Source of the DNA: Apus apus
Lineage: Eukaryota; Chordata; Aves; Apodiformes; Apodidae
Reading direction: 5' to 3'
Length of the DNA: 64,000 bases
NCBI RefSeq assembly: GCF_020740795.1
Contig: NC_067296.1
Coordinates: 7,789,001 to 7,853,000 of the forward strand
How positions within the stretch are numbered: position 1 is the stretch's first letter; every line of letters begins with the position of its first letter. This document shows positions 15,401 through 24,500 of this stretch, piece after piece. A model generated the notes under the pieces. It did not search any database. It was not told where the DNA came from and saw nothing but the letters and a program-made list of their open reading frames with translations. A program made the position numbers and the translations under genes.

Positions 15401-15996
15401 AAGGAATACAATTCTGACCTCAGGAGGACTCTTGAGCAGGTAAAATGGCTTTCACTACCTTTGCAAAGCCTCACAGTCCTCTAGGACACAACACACTTCC
15501 ACAGACAGCACTCTGGAGGCCTCTGTTTCCTTCCCTCTCCCACTTTGCCCTGTGGACACACGCTGCTGTATTCTCTCTTTCTGGCACCACACTGCCTTTG
15601 CAAAGTGCAGCTTCACTCCAGCACTTCACACATCTCCCAGCTGGGATGTCTGGAGGTCCTTCTGCTCCTTGCTGGGTGGTAGGTTTCTGTGACCCTTTCT
15701 CTATCCACTGTGCAGGTGGAACGTGAACGAAGGAGACTGAGGAGATACTGCAGAGGTCTGTCCCAGCCAGACACACAGATATCTCTCTCTGACCAGAACA
15801 AGGTGAGAACAGACTCTGACTTAGTGGGAACAGGGTCTGGGCATACTGGGAACAGTGGCAAATCCCAGTGGCAGCAGCCCCAGTACAGACCTAACAGAAG
15901 CTGGTTATAGACCAGGGTCCTGGCCAGACTAGAGATCAAAACAAAATCCTTGTGTTTCCTTCACAGGAGGAGTTTCATGACTTCTGTGATTGTTGA
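9368..15996 (+). CDS. Compact CEP250-like (C-Nap1-like) centrosomal coiled-coil gene, nine exons
   Basis: Coding exons 9368-9475, 9709-9765, 10421-10614, 11597-11724, 11927-12096, 12602-14671, 15284(or 15287)-15439, 15716-15802 and 15967-15996 all have GT/AG borders and join in one frame, giving 998-999 residues. The N-terminus (KVLKYRARSQELEQQLEAAG) matches the start of CEP250. Exons 3-5 match an internal CEP250 segment (SAKQALESSLLE, VTQAKEVMEG). Exon 6 matches the repeated C-terminal half (KNEEVETQWEK, QGKALQETLAHM, QIQELEKQREKQR). Exons 7-8 match near its end (RRTLEQVERERRRLRR). Human CEP250 has about 2,440 residues, so roughly residues 60-640, 830-1500 and the last 150 are absent. CEP250 links centrioles and is a NEK2 target; whether this form does so is unknown. 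ATG chosen for Kozak context (G at -3 and +4). Confidence 0.85.
9709..9765 (+). CDS. CEP250-like exon 2
   Basis: 19 codons (VLKYRARSQELEQQLEAAG), phase 0 both sides, acceptor ccatccag, donor gtgagt. This is the strongest N-terminal match to CEP250 (human counterpart VLQYRSWCQELEKRLEATG). Confidence 0.85.
10421..10614 (+). CDS. CEP250-like exon 3
   Basis: Encodes a coiled-coil piece ending HEKAILEKRLAAMEQDGQ...LAEA, matching CEP250 well downstream of exon 2's counterpart. The 2-to-3 junction therefore skips a large part of the ancestral protein but stays in frame. Acceptor cccactttcag; donor gtaaag; ends in phase 2. Confidence 0.85.
11597..11724 (+). CDS. CEP250-like exon 4
   Basis: Encodes SAKQALESSLLETQHRLSQ through VTQAKEVMEG, a close match to CEP250 (SAKELLESSLFEAQ, VTQAKEVIQG). 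Acceptor aactttcag; donor gtgaga. Confidence 0.88.
11927..12096 (+). CDS. CEP250-like exon 5
   Basis: Encodes QVKYLQCELEAERAF to NKLLQDL, coiled coil matching the segment following exon 4 in CEP250. Acceptor gtttgcag; donor gtatga; returns to phase 0. Confidence 0.85.
12396..12442 (+). mobile_element. Possible degraded CR1 fragment
   Basis: The phrase gaagaggttcagagaagggc and the following gatgatgggactg resemble a CR1 3' body segment. It is short, diverged and lies in intron 5 of the CEP250-like gene. Confidence 0.35.
12602..14671 (+). CDS. CEP250-like exon 6: large coiled-coil repeat exon
   Basis: 690 uninterrupted codons, phase 0, rich in Glu, Lys, Gln and Leu with heptad spacing and no Pro-rich breaks. 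Repeated modules of about 30 residues carry QEQIQELEKQ/QEEIWELEKQ/QQIQELEMER cores, as in the repetitive half of CEP250. It ends EGDTDRFPHQ before gtaggc. The splice acceptor is gtgttgtgcag; upstream in-frame Met at 12566 is intronic. Confidence 0.92.
15284..15439 (+). CDS. CEP250-like exon 7
   Basis: Encodes TEGEQLLWLSEKRLLLQQ to RRTLEQ, matching CEP250 near its C-terminus (RLEHLQQAVARLE...LRSTLEQ). The acceptor is a tandem cagcag, so the exon may start at 15284 or 15287 (one Gln more or less). Confidence 0.82.
15716..15802 (+). CDS. CEP250-like exon 8
   Basis: 29 codons, VERERRRLRRYCRGL to SLSDQNK, matching CEP250 VERERRKLKRE. Acceptor ccactgtgcag; donor gtgaga; phase 0. Confidence 0.85.
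15967..15996 (+). CDS. CEP250-like last exon, short terminal tail
   Basis: Nine codons (EEFHDFCDC) and TGA after acceptor ccttcacag. The end of CEP250 is much longer, so the C-terminus looks truncated, with AT-rich DNA starting just after the stop. Tissue RNA would be needed to confirm this last exon. Confidence 0.6.
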   Translation, partial: EEFHDFCDC

Positions 15997-15997
15997 T

Positions 15998-16196
15998 GGC
16001 ACTGGTATGGAATATATTGTATATTTTATGTTATTGGAATATTTATATGCTGGCTTTATTATTGTATAATATCTATTATATAGTTTTATGGTTTTATAAT
16101 AGTTGTATGTATAATATTTTATATTGTGTTTATAATCTTACCTATATTTTATTATGTATTATATATTATATGTTTTTTATTATATTAAAACAGACC
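15998..16196. repeat. AT-rich low-complexity tract at the right edge of the inserted block
   Basis: About 200 bp of near-pure A/T with many tata, ttata and attata runs, beginning right after the CEP250-like stop and ending exactly where repeat copy B starts. It could be a breakpoint-prone sequence or assembly-difficult stretch. Confidence 0.85.
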
Positions 16197-16690
16197 ATAT
16201 CCATGTTAAACTTGTTAGAAAGTTAGTGAGCTGCTCTGCTATATGCCTTAAGCAAATATTTACTCATCAGGTCTTTCTTTTTTACAGATTGCCATAGAAT
16301 AAACTTTTTGTAAGAAAATAAAAAACCAAAAAAGCTAAATGTTTGGGTATGATGCATTTTCAGGTATCTTGTCTTTTGTGTAAGCCGCTGCAAAGACCTC
16401 ACAGGTTATAGTCAAATTGTACAGTTTTTCAATTTCCCATACCAGTTTTCAGTTCTCCTTTTAGTTGTAACAATAAAATGCTGTTTTTTAAAGAAGGGAT
16501 GTGAGAGTCTCATTGCTTCCTGACTCCTCAGGGCTGGAGCCCCTTGCTGCTGGTTTGAACCACTTGCAAACCTGGGCTAGCCTGGTAACTGGTGGGGTTG
16601 TTTGGTAGAGGAAAGCGAGTTAAATGTTATGGTAAGAGCTTACTCCAGGAGAAAAGAGCAAGTGGAGCGAGTATCCCATGGCTCTCCCTG
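16197..16690 (+). repeat. 494-bp direct repeat, copy B (downstream of CEP250-like gene)
   Basis: Identical to 8179-8672. Here the duplicated PTPN1 3'-UTR end follows the CEP250-like stop by 200 bp, so its AATAAA sites (16298-16303, 16472-16477) are placed to end the CEP250-like transcript. A pyrimidine tract with cag at about 16276-16288 could also act as a splice acceptor. Confidence 0.95.
16472..16477 (+). promoter_or_regulatory. AATAAA poly(A) signal available to the CEP250-like gene (repeat copy B)
   Basis: Duplicate of the PTPN1 hexamer at 8454 with the same downstream T-rich context. It lies about 475 bp after the CEP250-like stop codon. Use of this site is inferred from position. Confidence 0.5.
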
Positions 16691-17534
16691 ACACATACAT
16701 TTCCCTCCTCTAGTCTTTAAACAGTTAAAGTTTACTATCTGAGCTCAGGAATCTGTAATATCAAAAATTTGTAACTCTCAAGCATGTATTTTTTGCTAGA
16801 CTTTCAGTTGTGCCTTAACATGAAGCTGTGTTAGGCAGGGATATGGTAGCATACCTGTTTGTTACAGCAGCTGAGCCATCTGATTTCCATGTTGCTTGAA
16901 TTAAAGTATTCACCTTTTTGTTTACATTTTTAAGGAATCCTGCAACTGGAGGAGAGGTGCTTGAAAAGAGAATTTTCAGTAGTTACATGAAGTGATGCTA
17001 AAACATGAACTGCCCCTCAGAATGTCTCAGCACTTCAAGTGTAAAGCCCAGCTCAGGCTGCCTGTTGAAAAAGATGACTGGGCTGCCCTGCCTCTTACAA
17101 ATCATCACCTCTTTCCCTTTTCACCTTCTGGTGAAGAGAGGACTGGGGAAGCAGTGACTTTATCCAAATAGAACAACTTATTTGTCAATAGATCTGTAAA
17201 TTAAAACTAGAGTTACAGCACAGATAAGCAGTCTATTATGTTTTACTTTGCTATGGGATAGCATGACCTAAAGACCATGGTCTTGCTATTCAGAGCTTCT
17301 CAGTAAAGACTCCAACAGCATAAGCAAGCTGTGCATTTCCAGACTAAATACCACCAGCAGAACAGTAGCTCAGCCTGTTAACAATGGTACAAGGCTGAGC
17401 TTTTCACAGACAGAATATAGTAGAAGATACTGCAAATCAAGCTAAGATGAGCAATTTAAATGTCTTAATTCCCTTTGGGGTTTTATTGCCTTATACCTAT
17501 ACACAATGCTACAAGCACATCAGTATGAAGCACT
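16691..17534. other. Intergenic spacer between convergent genes
   Basis: No exon, repeat family or RNA gene recognised. It separates the plus-strand repeat copy B from the 3' end of minus-strand RIPOR3. Confidence 0.6.
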
Positions 17535-17556
17535 TCCAGGCACTTGTCTCAAAAGT

Positions 17557-17562
17557 TTTATT
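17557..17562 (-). promoter_or_regulatory. RIPOR3: Likely poly(A) signal of RIPOR3
   Basis: Minus strand reads aataaaactttt, about 925 bp below the RIPOR3 stop. Another hexamer sits at about 17482-17488. The 3' UTR is therefore inferred to run from 18486 down to about 17535 or 17460. Confidence 0.5.
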
Positions 17563-18486
17563 AGAATTTTAGAAAAAAGTATGAAATTCAACAAATAAAT
17601 ACTGAATAGAAAAGTAATATATATAATTTTAAAAAATATATACACACAAGCCAAGCCCTTTCAAGTATTTTACCTGAAGCCAGGCTTTTCTTTATGACTA
17701 ACTTCCACTAAATTAAAAAAAGTGTTGAGTAAGGAGCCTGACAATGGATGTATGATTGTGATAAGTCTTGATCTATAACTACATGAATCTAAAAAAACCC
17801 AACACAAAACAACTTAAACAGAGCTGTCCATATGTCAGACCTGTACATAGCAAATGCAATACATACCTTCCTGTTGTAAACTGCTGAGGATATACACTCA
17901 GTACATATCCTTGTCAGTCCTTGCTTGAACCTGGCCTAAGTTGCAATGATTATGAAGAAACTGGCTTTTGAAGTAACAAGCTCTCCTTCTGCAACTAAAT
18001 TGTACAAGAAAAGGAAATCACCACTAGATTTTTCTAACGCATATGGCAGTCGATGTACACAATCTGTTTCTAGATGGACTGTTGGAGAATGGAAATTTCT
18101 CTCTTTGAGAAATGCCAAATTAATAAAATACTTTATGGGAAAATAGATTATTGATTTATGGTTTGAGTAGGGGCAGATAATACCAGTGAGATAGTAATTT
18201 TAACTCAAATGACAGCCTGGTTCCATATCCTAAGACATCCCAGCTTTTATTTGTCCAGCACTTGGTATTTCATCATGTGCTGAGAGAGACAGTGAGAAAA
18301 TGTATTCCAGCCTGCTTAGTGTAGAGTGCAAACTCTCCCCACTTTGGAAATAAACCTGTACTCAGTATGCAGCATGTATCTAGCAGGGCATGAGTAAACC
18401 AGACACTGATAAACATCAAAACAAAATCCTCAGGTACCCATCTGTGACTGTGAGGACAATATGATTCAGCTTCTCATATTCCACAA

Positions 18487-18587
18487 CTAAAATACTGTGA
18501 TTTCAATTTCAGCCTCTTGTTGTACAGTTTCTCTTAATTCACAGCAAATTTTGTCCATTTTCTCAAAGGCTTGTCGCCCCTTTTCAC
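18487..18587 (-). CDS. RIPOR3: RIPOR3 last coding exon (residues 911-943)
   Basis: Encodes [20 protein letters not shown] and [10 protein letters not shown] with stop TAG at 18489-18487; human ends EADVEITIF. Acceptor ctttctccatag. Confidence 0.96.
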
Positions 18588-21500
18588 CTATGGAGAAAGA
18601 GAAAATACATCATGTGCTGAGGAAGATAACCTTGGTCTAGTCCTACAAACTTTAGTGAGAGCCTTTGGTTATTATATGGGGCACAAAGTTTCTTAATGGT
18701 ATGAAATAGCTGTTCATGAAACATTTCCATTGTCCTAGATGTGTTCAGGCTGAACTTCAGGCTAGTTCTGGTTCTGCACTATTTCACATTACTTTTTCAG
18801 AATCTGTATTTTAAAGTTGCACAGAAGACTTACCAAAGGAGAGCGTCGTTTCCCTGGCTGCATTCCTAACTTCCTCTGTTTCAGACTGGCACAGGCAGGC
18901 AACCTGCTCAATACTCTCAACACCCTGTTTGAGAAAAGAAAAGTTTGCTTTTCAGCAAGCATTCTGATGGAGATTTTGTGCAAGGTAAACATAAATACTA
19001 ACAGCCATGTCTTCTTACATCTGAATTCTAACTGTAACCTTTATTTTCTCTCCCAACATACCACCTTGCAGTTTCTTCTGAGCATGATCTCACCTCTGCT
19101 ACCTTCCCTCCTGTTTTGGGGCATGGAAAAATATAGAAGTTCAAGGGTACAATTCACTGCTGCAGTTAATTAAATTAGTATAAAGCAATCAGGACATTCA
19201 CTGAAAGAGTTAATGCAGGTTGTGCAAGGGCAACAGTTGCTTTACAAATCTGACTCTTGAGAATCAGACTGATCTGTTGGGTTGATCTTGTGACTACAGC
19301 TTTACTCACAATAATCCTTACTACAGACTTGTGGCTGCTGGAAAGCTTTGAAGCTATTCTGACCATTTCTTGTAACAGTAGTGCAAATATTCCTCTTATT
19401 TTCTGACTAAAATTGGCTATTGTTAAAAAAAGGTGATCTGATTTAATTTTTTTAATAGTTATAGCTGACTCCATATGTATAGACTGTGGCTCATTTTTCT
19501 ATATACTAGGTGTCCCCCAGTCAGTATCTGTTGTCCTTCACCACTGACAATATTGTAGAAGTTAGAAAAGATGCTTTCTGCCACTCTACTGTGCTTGTTG
19601 GATCCAATTGAGACACTCCAAGATGCCTGCAGCTCCTTCTGCCTTCAGAATAGCAGCATTAATAGCTTGGTAGCCAAATTAATTAATTCCAAATAGAAGG
19701 AAGCTAAAAAATTTACCCTACCAGCTAGGGGGAAAAAAAAAAAAAAAAGGGAGGCTAGATACACTTTGGCATCTAGCAGTTTTGGCCAGACATGCACAGC
19801 AGAAGTACAGCTGTAAAATACTTACTCTGAGGTTTTTAAGGGCCAAACATGCAGCTTGCTGAAGTCTTGCATCACAGTCAGCTAAAGCATCAGTGTAAAA
19901 AAAGAGAGCCTACATGAAAAGAAAAAAAAGGAAAGTCTTTATAAACTGTAGTGTAATCAAGCACTCAAATTCGGACTGATATAAGCATTGCTTTACATAT
20001 CTGAAATGGAATAAAGGATGTAGAAGCCACTTGAGCAATGATGTAGTTCAGGTTCTAGTGAATAGTTTATTGAAGTGCAGAGAGGGCAGCAGTGCTACTC
20101 TAGGATAACACAAGTTCCATGTATTTCAGCACCTGTTTAGGAAAGCTGGCAGAGCTGCAGTCTTTACCTTTTCCCTAAAGTTCTTGTTTGCTGCTGCACG
20201 GGAGAGGCAGGATGTGGCTGCCTTGCTGACACGGTGGTTCTCATCTAGCTGTAAAATCCCAAGTAGCCGTAAAGTCTGTGGCAGAGGCTGGAGTTTGTTC
20301 AGTCGTTTTCCCTTCAGTTTCTTCAGAGTCTTCAGCCGCCCAGGACACTGCAGCTCCTCTATTAGCATCACTGCAAGTGAAAGGACTCACCTTCACCAAC
20401 CAACAAATTAAGACATTATAGAAGACAAACTCCTCTCTAATTTAGTCTCCTTCTAACCACATGTAGGTATTCACAAGGCTAATAAGTAGCCAAGCATTTG
20501 CAGGAAGCAAATCAGGATGGCTGCCCCTTTGGCCATCCTGTCTTCTTTCCCTTTGATTGTTTCATTTCCTCCTATGCCAAGACTGATGAGTGGAGCAGAG
20601 ATTATTATTTCAAAATATTAGTCCGCAGGATGCAGTGAAGCTCCAGCCCCTTTAGGACTGGGGTGCATCGAGTACAACGTGTGGTGCAAAAGACTTCCTG
20701 CACCTTTGGGCATTAGGACAGGCTAATCCTAAATTAAGGAAAACACAATAAAGGAAAATACTTTTAAAGATCTCTGAAAGATCTAGTTGCACTGGTCAAA
20801 GAGAAAACCCTCTGTCTTTTAAAAAATAAGAAATCAGGCACTGGATCAACAGTTTCAATTTGAAGAATATTCCAGGTCTTTTTCAGTGACTAGCAATGCA
20901 CAAGTTCTTAGTTCCTCACCAGATGAGTCATCTGCATCAATAAGACTAAAGATGCAGCCAATGTCAGAAGTATTTTTACAATGACTCTTTTCTGATACAG
21001 ACTGAGTTTTAAAGTACTTCACTTTGTTGGACTAGGCTTCAGCAAGACCTGGCTACCTCATGCTAGAAAATGCATATGAGTAACCTCTGGAATTTTATTG
21101 CTATTATCTGTGTCTGATTACAGCTGCTATAGTCACACAAAGCTACAGAGATTTAATCAGTCCTTGAATCCAGCTGCAGATTGCTGCCAACTTTTTTCTG
21201 CTATAACTTCAGAACTCACTTTTTAGGGCACTTATGATGAACCCCTGCTTCATTTCTACCTGGTTAAATATAGGAGTCAAGCATGTCTTTCCTGTTCTAA
21301 TTAAAAGTGCGTGGTCATTGGGGAAATTAAATTGTCAAGGCAATGGTTGGGCTGTTTGCTGTTCTGAAAGTGTATTCTCAGTAGTAGTCTGGAAAGCAAC
21401 AGCCTGCTGCTGGGGAGTTCAAGCAAAGGAGCCAAGTGCTGCCATTACCTTCTTTAGCAAGTTTTCCCACGTGTTTCTCCAGGCTGGTAATGTGATGTTT

Positions 21501-24500
21501 CTCCAGGTAGCTATAAAATTGGAATAAAGTAACTGTTTCTGTTTGGAGATACAGAGAGGGGAGCAACCCATCACAGGTGGTGATCTGCTCCAGCAACCTC
21601 CGCAAAACTGAAAGCAACACAGACAAGAAGATAAAATGAAAGGTTGATTAGATGGAAGCTGCTTAAAACAATAAGTAAGATTTTTTTATTTTTTAAATGC
21701 ACAAGGGCAATTTTTAGCCATGAAATAAAATTAAACCAGAGAGGCCTTGTGTTCAAGAAACAGACTGGTACCTGCTTCTAATTGACCAGGGTATTTTTCC
21801 TTCATTTTGAGTGTCAATGTGTATTTTAGTGCATGATGGAATCTGTCTGCTGAAGCAAACAAGATTGTGCCAGGCTCTGCAAGATCACTCCAGATTTTCA
21901 GATATTGCTTCTTCTTTTTAGTCTTCTGAATAACTGGGGGAAAAAAAAATAAATATCACATTTTAGTAAGTTTGTGAGCTCTAGGATATTTTGGATTTTA
22001 CAGGAGAAATTAGGCACCAGATGGCAGATCCAGAGACATGTCAGCATGACTTGTATTTGCATTATAGAGACAACTTTGTTCAAAGCTGGCAAGTTGCTGC
22101 CAGTATTTTAACATCTGCAAGCATTGATTTCACCAAGCTTGGGTTGAGCTCATAAACTCTCATTATGAGACCTGAATGAGATGCCTAGCAGCTCTTCTGC
22201 CTCTCATTATTTGTTTTATCCCAGCATCTGAGTCAAGTTTCAGAAGAACTTTCTGTGAATTCAACTGTTTCCACTTCTACCAGCTAGAGATGTGCTGCTT
22301 TCAAGCATTTTAGAGAACCTGTCACACATGCTTTGACAAGTGGAGAACTCTGAACCACAGCACACAGGCTGAGGCAGGCTTTCTTTCATCAAACACTTCA
22401 GAAGAGCACTTGAAGGAATTCTCTGTGGTTTCTCACTATCATTTAAACCCTTTCATTTCTCACTCTTACCTACAGACATGCTGAACTTGTGTTTTGCATT
22501 TGAGAATCCTACACTTTCCTCATTATATTGTGCCAAGGCCCCCTGGAACCTCACTCCAGGAAACAGTTTATTCTCTCATCCTTCAGGATAAAATCTGGCA
22601 GCACATGCTTCCAACTAAAATTTGCCCTCTTGCCACTATATTTACCAAGATAAGAACAAAAGCCTTTGAAGTCTCCCATAGTGCCTTTATCACTTTGTCA
22701 TATCCAGCAGTCAATGGAAGAATTTCCTAGGGGGAAGGCCTGCAATGGGAAAAATTGCACACCCAACTTTTCTTGCAAATTCATACAGAAGTGGAGCTGT
22801 TTGCCTATTAAGTAAAAGCACAGATAGAGGGCAGGATTTTAAGGCTATTCTGCTGTCCTTCGACTGCAAACTCCATCATCTGTAACATCATGTTTCTGAG
22901 ACATACCAGTTCAGCTGTTTCTTTGAGTCAAACTTCTTCAAATCTCTTCCGGCTTTGCAAGGATAAAACAAACAAATGAGCCCTTTTTTTTTCCCCAAGA
23001 ATATACGTATAAGAGTTGTTTTAATCATTTGAACGTTTGTAAGGAATTGAGAATGAAATCCTGATGTGTCTGGAGAAGCTTTAGAGTTCCCTGTACCTCT
23101 CATATCTCTGATGTGTTCTGAAATAATGAGGTTACTTACGTTCCTCAACAGACATATCCAAGACATCCCCCAGGACTCGCGTCTGCTCTGATACTTCTTC
23201 CAAAATGCTCTCCTGGACAACTCGGGCTACATTGGGTGATTTCAGTTTCTGAAATGCAATATGCTTATCTTAGTAGCTGAAACAAAGGCAGTATCAAGCT
23301 CAAGAGGAATGATGATTTGTTTCTTAAACTTCTAAAACTTGTGAGAAAATACACCAGCTGCCCTCAAAAGGCCTCTTTTCCCATCACAGCAAGGACAGGC
23401 CACTTCTGAGTGCAAAGCTGCTCAGCAGAACAGGATGAGTAAATCCTATTATGCTGGAACAGTCTGTCTGACACTTGATGTTCCTCTCTGCCCCTGTACG
23501 TTGACAACTGTATAGCAGATCAATACTAATAGTTACACTGCCCACTGCTGCCCATCTTCATCACAGGTAATGTGTTGAGGATGATAATGTGGTTGAGCAC
23601 TATATCTAAAATAAATCGAAGAATCCGGTCTCAAGGGAAGATAAGAGTTCCTTTTTCCCCTACATGCCAGCAGTTTCTTTCTAGTAGGAGCAGGTTTTGG
23701 TTCATTAAAAAATTGATCACCTGTTATCAATACACAATTCAAGCCAGATCTGTCCCACTGCATTAGCAGCCTGCTTTGGGCATAAAGGTATTATCTAGAG
23801 CTTCAGCAAAACCCAGAGGCTGAAAAAAACCCAAAAAAACAGCAAAGTTTTGCAGGACGTGTTCTGGGCATGCATATGTATATGCTGCATTTTTTGGACT
23901 TAATTTCTATTCTGAGTCTTTCTGCTTTTATGAAACAACCAGCTTCATATTCACTTTTGCTTTTAAGCAGAACCAGCAAGTACAACCAGTCCCCTGGAAA
24001 CCCACAGCTGCTCCTTACCTGCAAAAGACTTTTGCACAGCTTCAGATGAGTTATCAAAAGGGTGTCTAAGTTGTCATCACCAGTAGTTACCTCTCTTGGT
24101 TCTGTTCTCGTATCACAGCTCAGGGACTGGAGTGTGTTGTCATTGTTTGTGCTGTTGAGATGAGGGGAAAAAGTAGTCAAAACATTACCTCATCACCAAA
24201 TGATGTGCATCAGTAGCAGGCTCAGTAGTAGCTTTCAAGCAAGTTACAAAAGTACAAACCAGGTGGCATTTAACAGATAACAACATTTTTTATTGCATTT
24301 AAAACACTTTTTAAAAACATGACGACTTTACTCCTAAAACTCATCCCACAACAGTCATACCAAATCAGATGATGCCATACAAGCCCATTTTGGAGAATAA
24401 ATACCAGGAAAAGATGCTTCCAGATAATGAGAATTGAGTTGCTGACTCATTTGCAGCAGGTGAACTTCAAAAGCAGCACATGTAACAGACACCCTTGGTG

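Larger units (their letters stand above)
8673..16196. other. 7.5-kb segment between the two identical repeats, carrying the CEP250-like gene
   Basis: This block contains the CpG-island promoter, all nine coding exons of the CEP250-like gene and an AT-rich 3' end. It is exactly what lies between the identical direct repeats, so the simplest reading is an inserted or rearranged DNA segment. Retained introns exclude simple retroposition. A direct join of 8672 to 16691 would restore a repeat-free arrangement. Confidence 0.7.

Noticed and set aside
9368-15996. Calling this gene simply the bird's normal CEP250
   Set aside because: It is under half the usual length, lacks large internal segments and sits beside PTPN1 rather than the usual ERGIC3/GDF5 neighbourhood. 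The parent gene is expected elsewhere, but this cannot be checked here.
9368-15996. Processed retrogene or pseudogene origin for the CEP250-like copy
   Set aside because: It keeps introns with canonical sites, a CpG promoter and an uninterrupted frame, so DNA-level duplication fits better.
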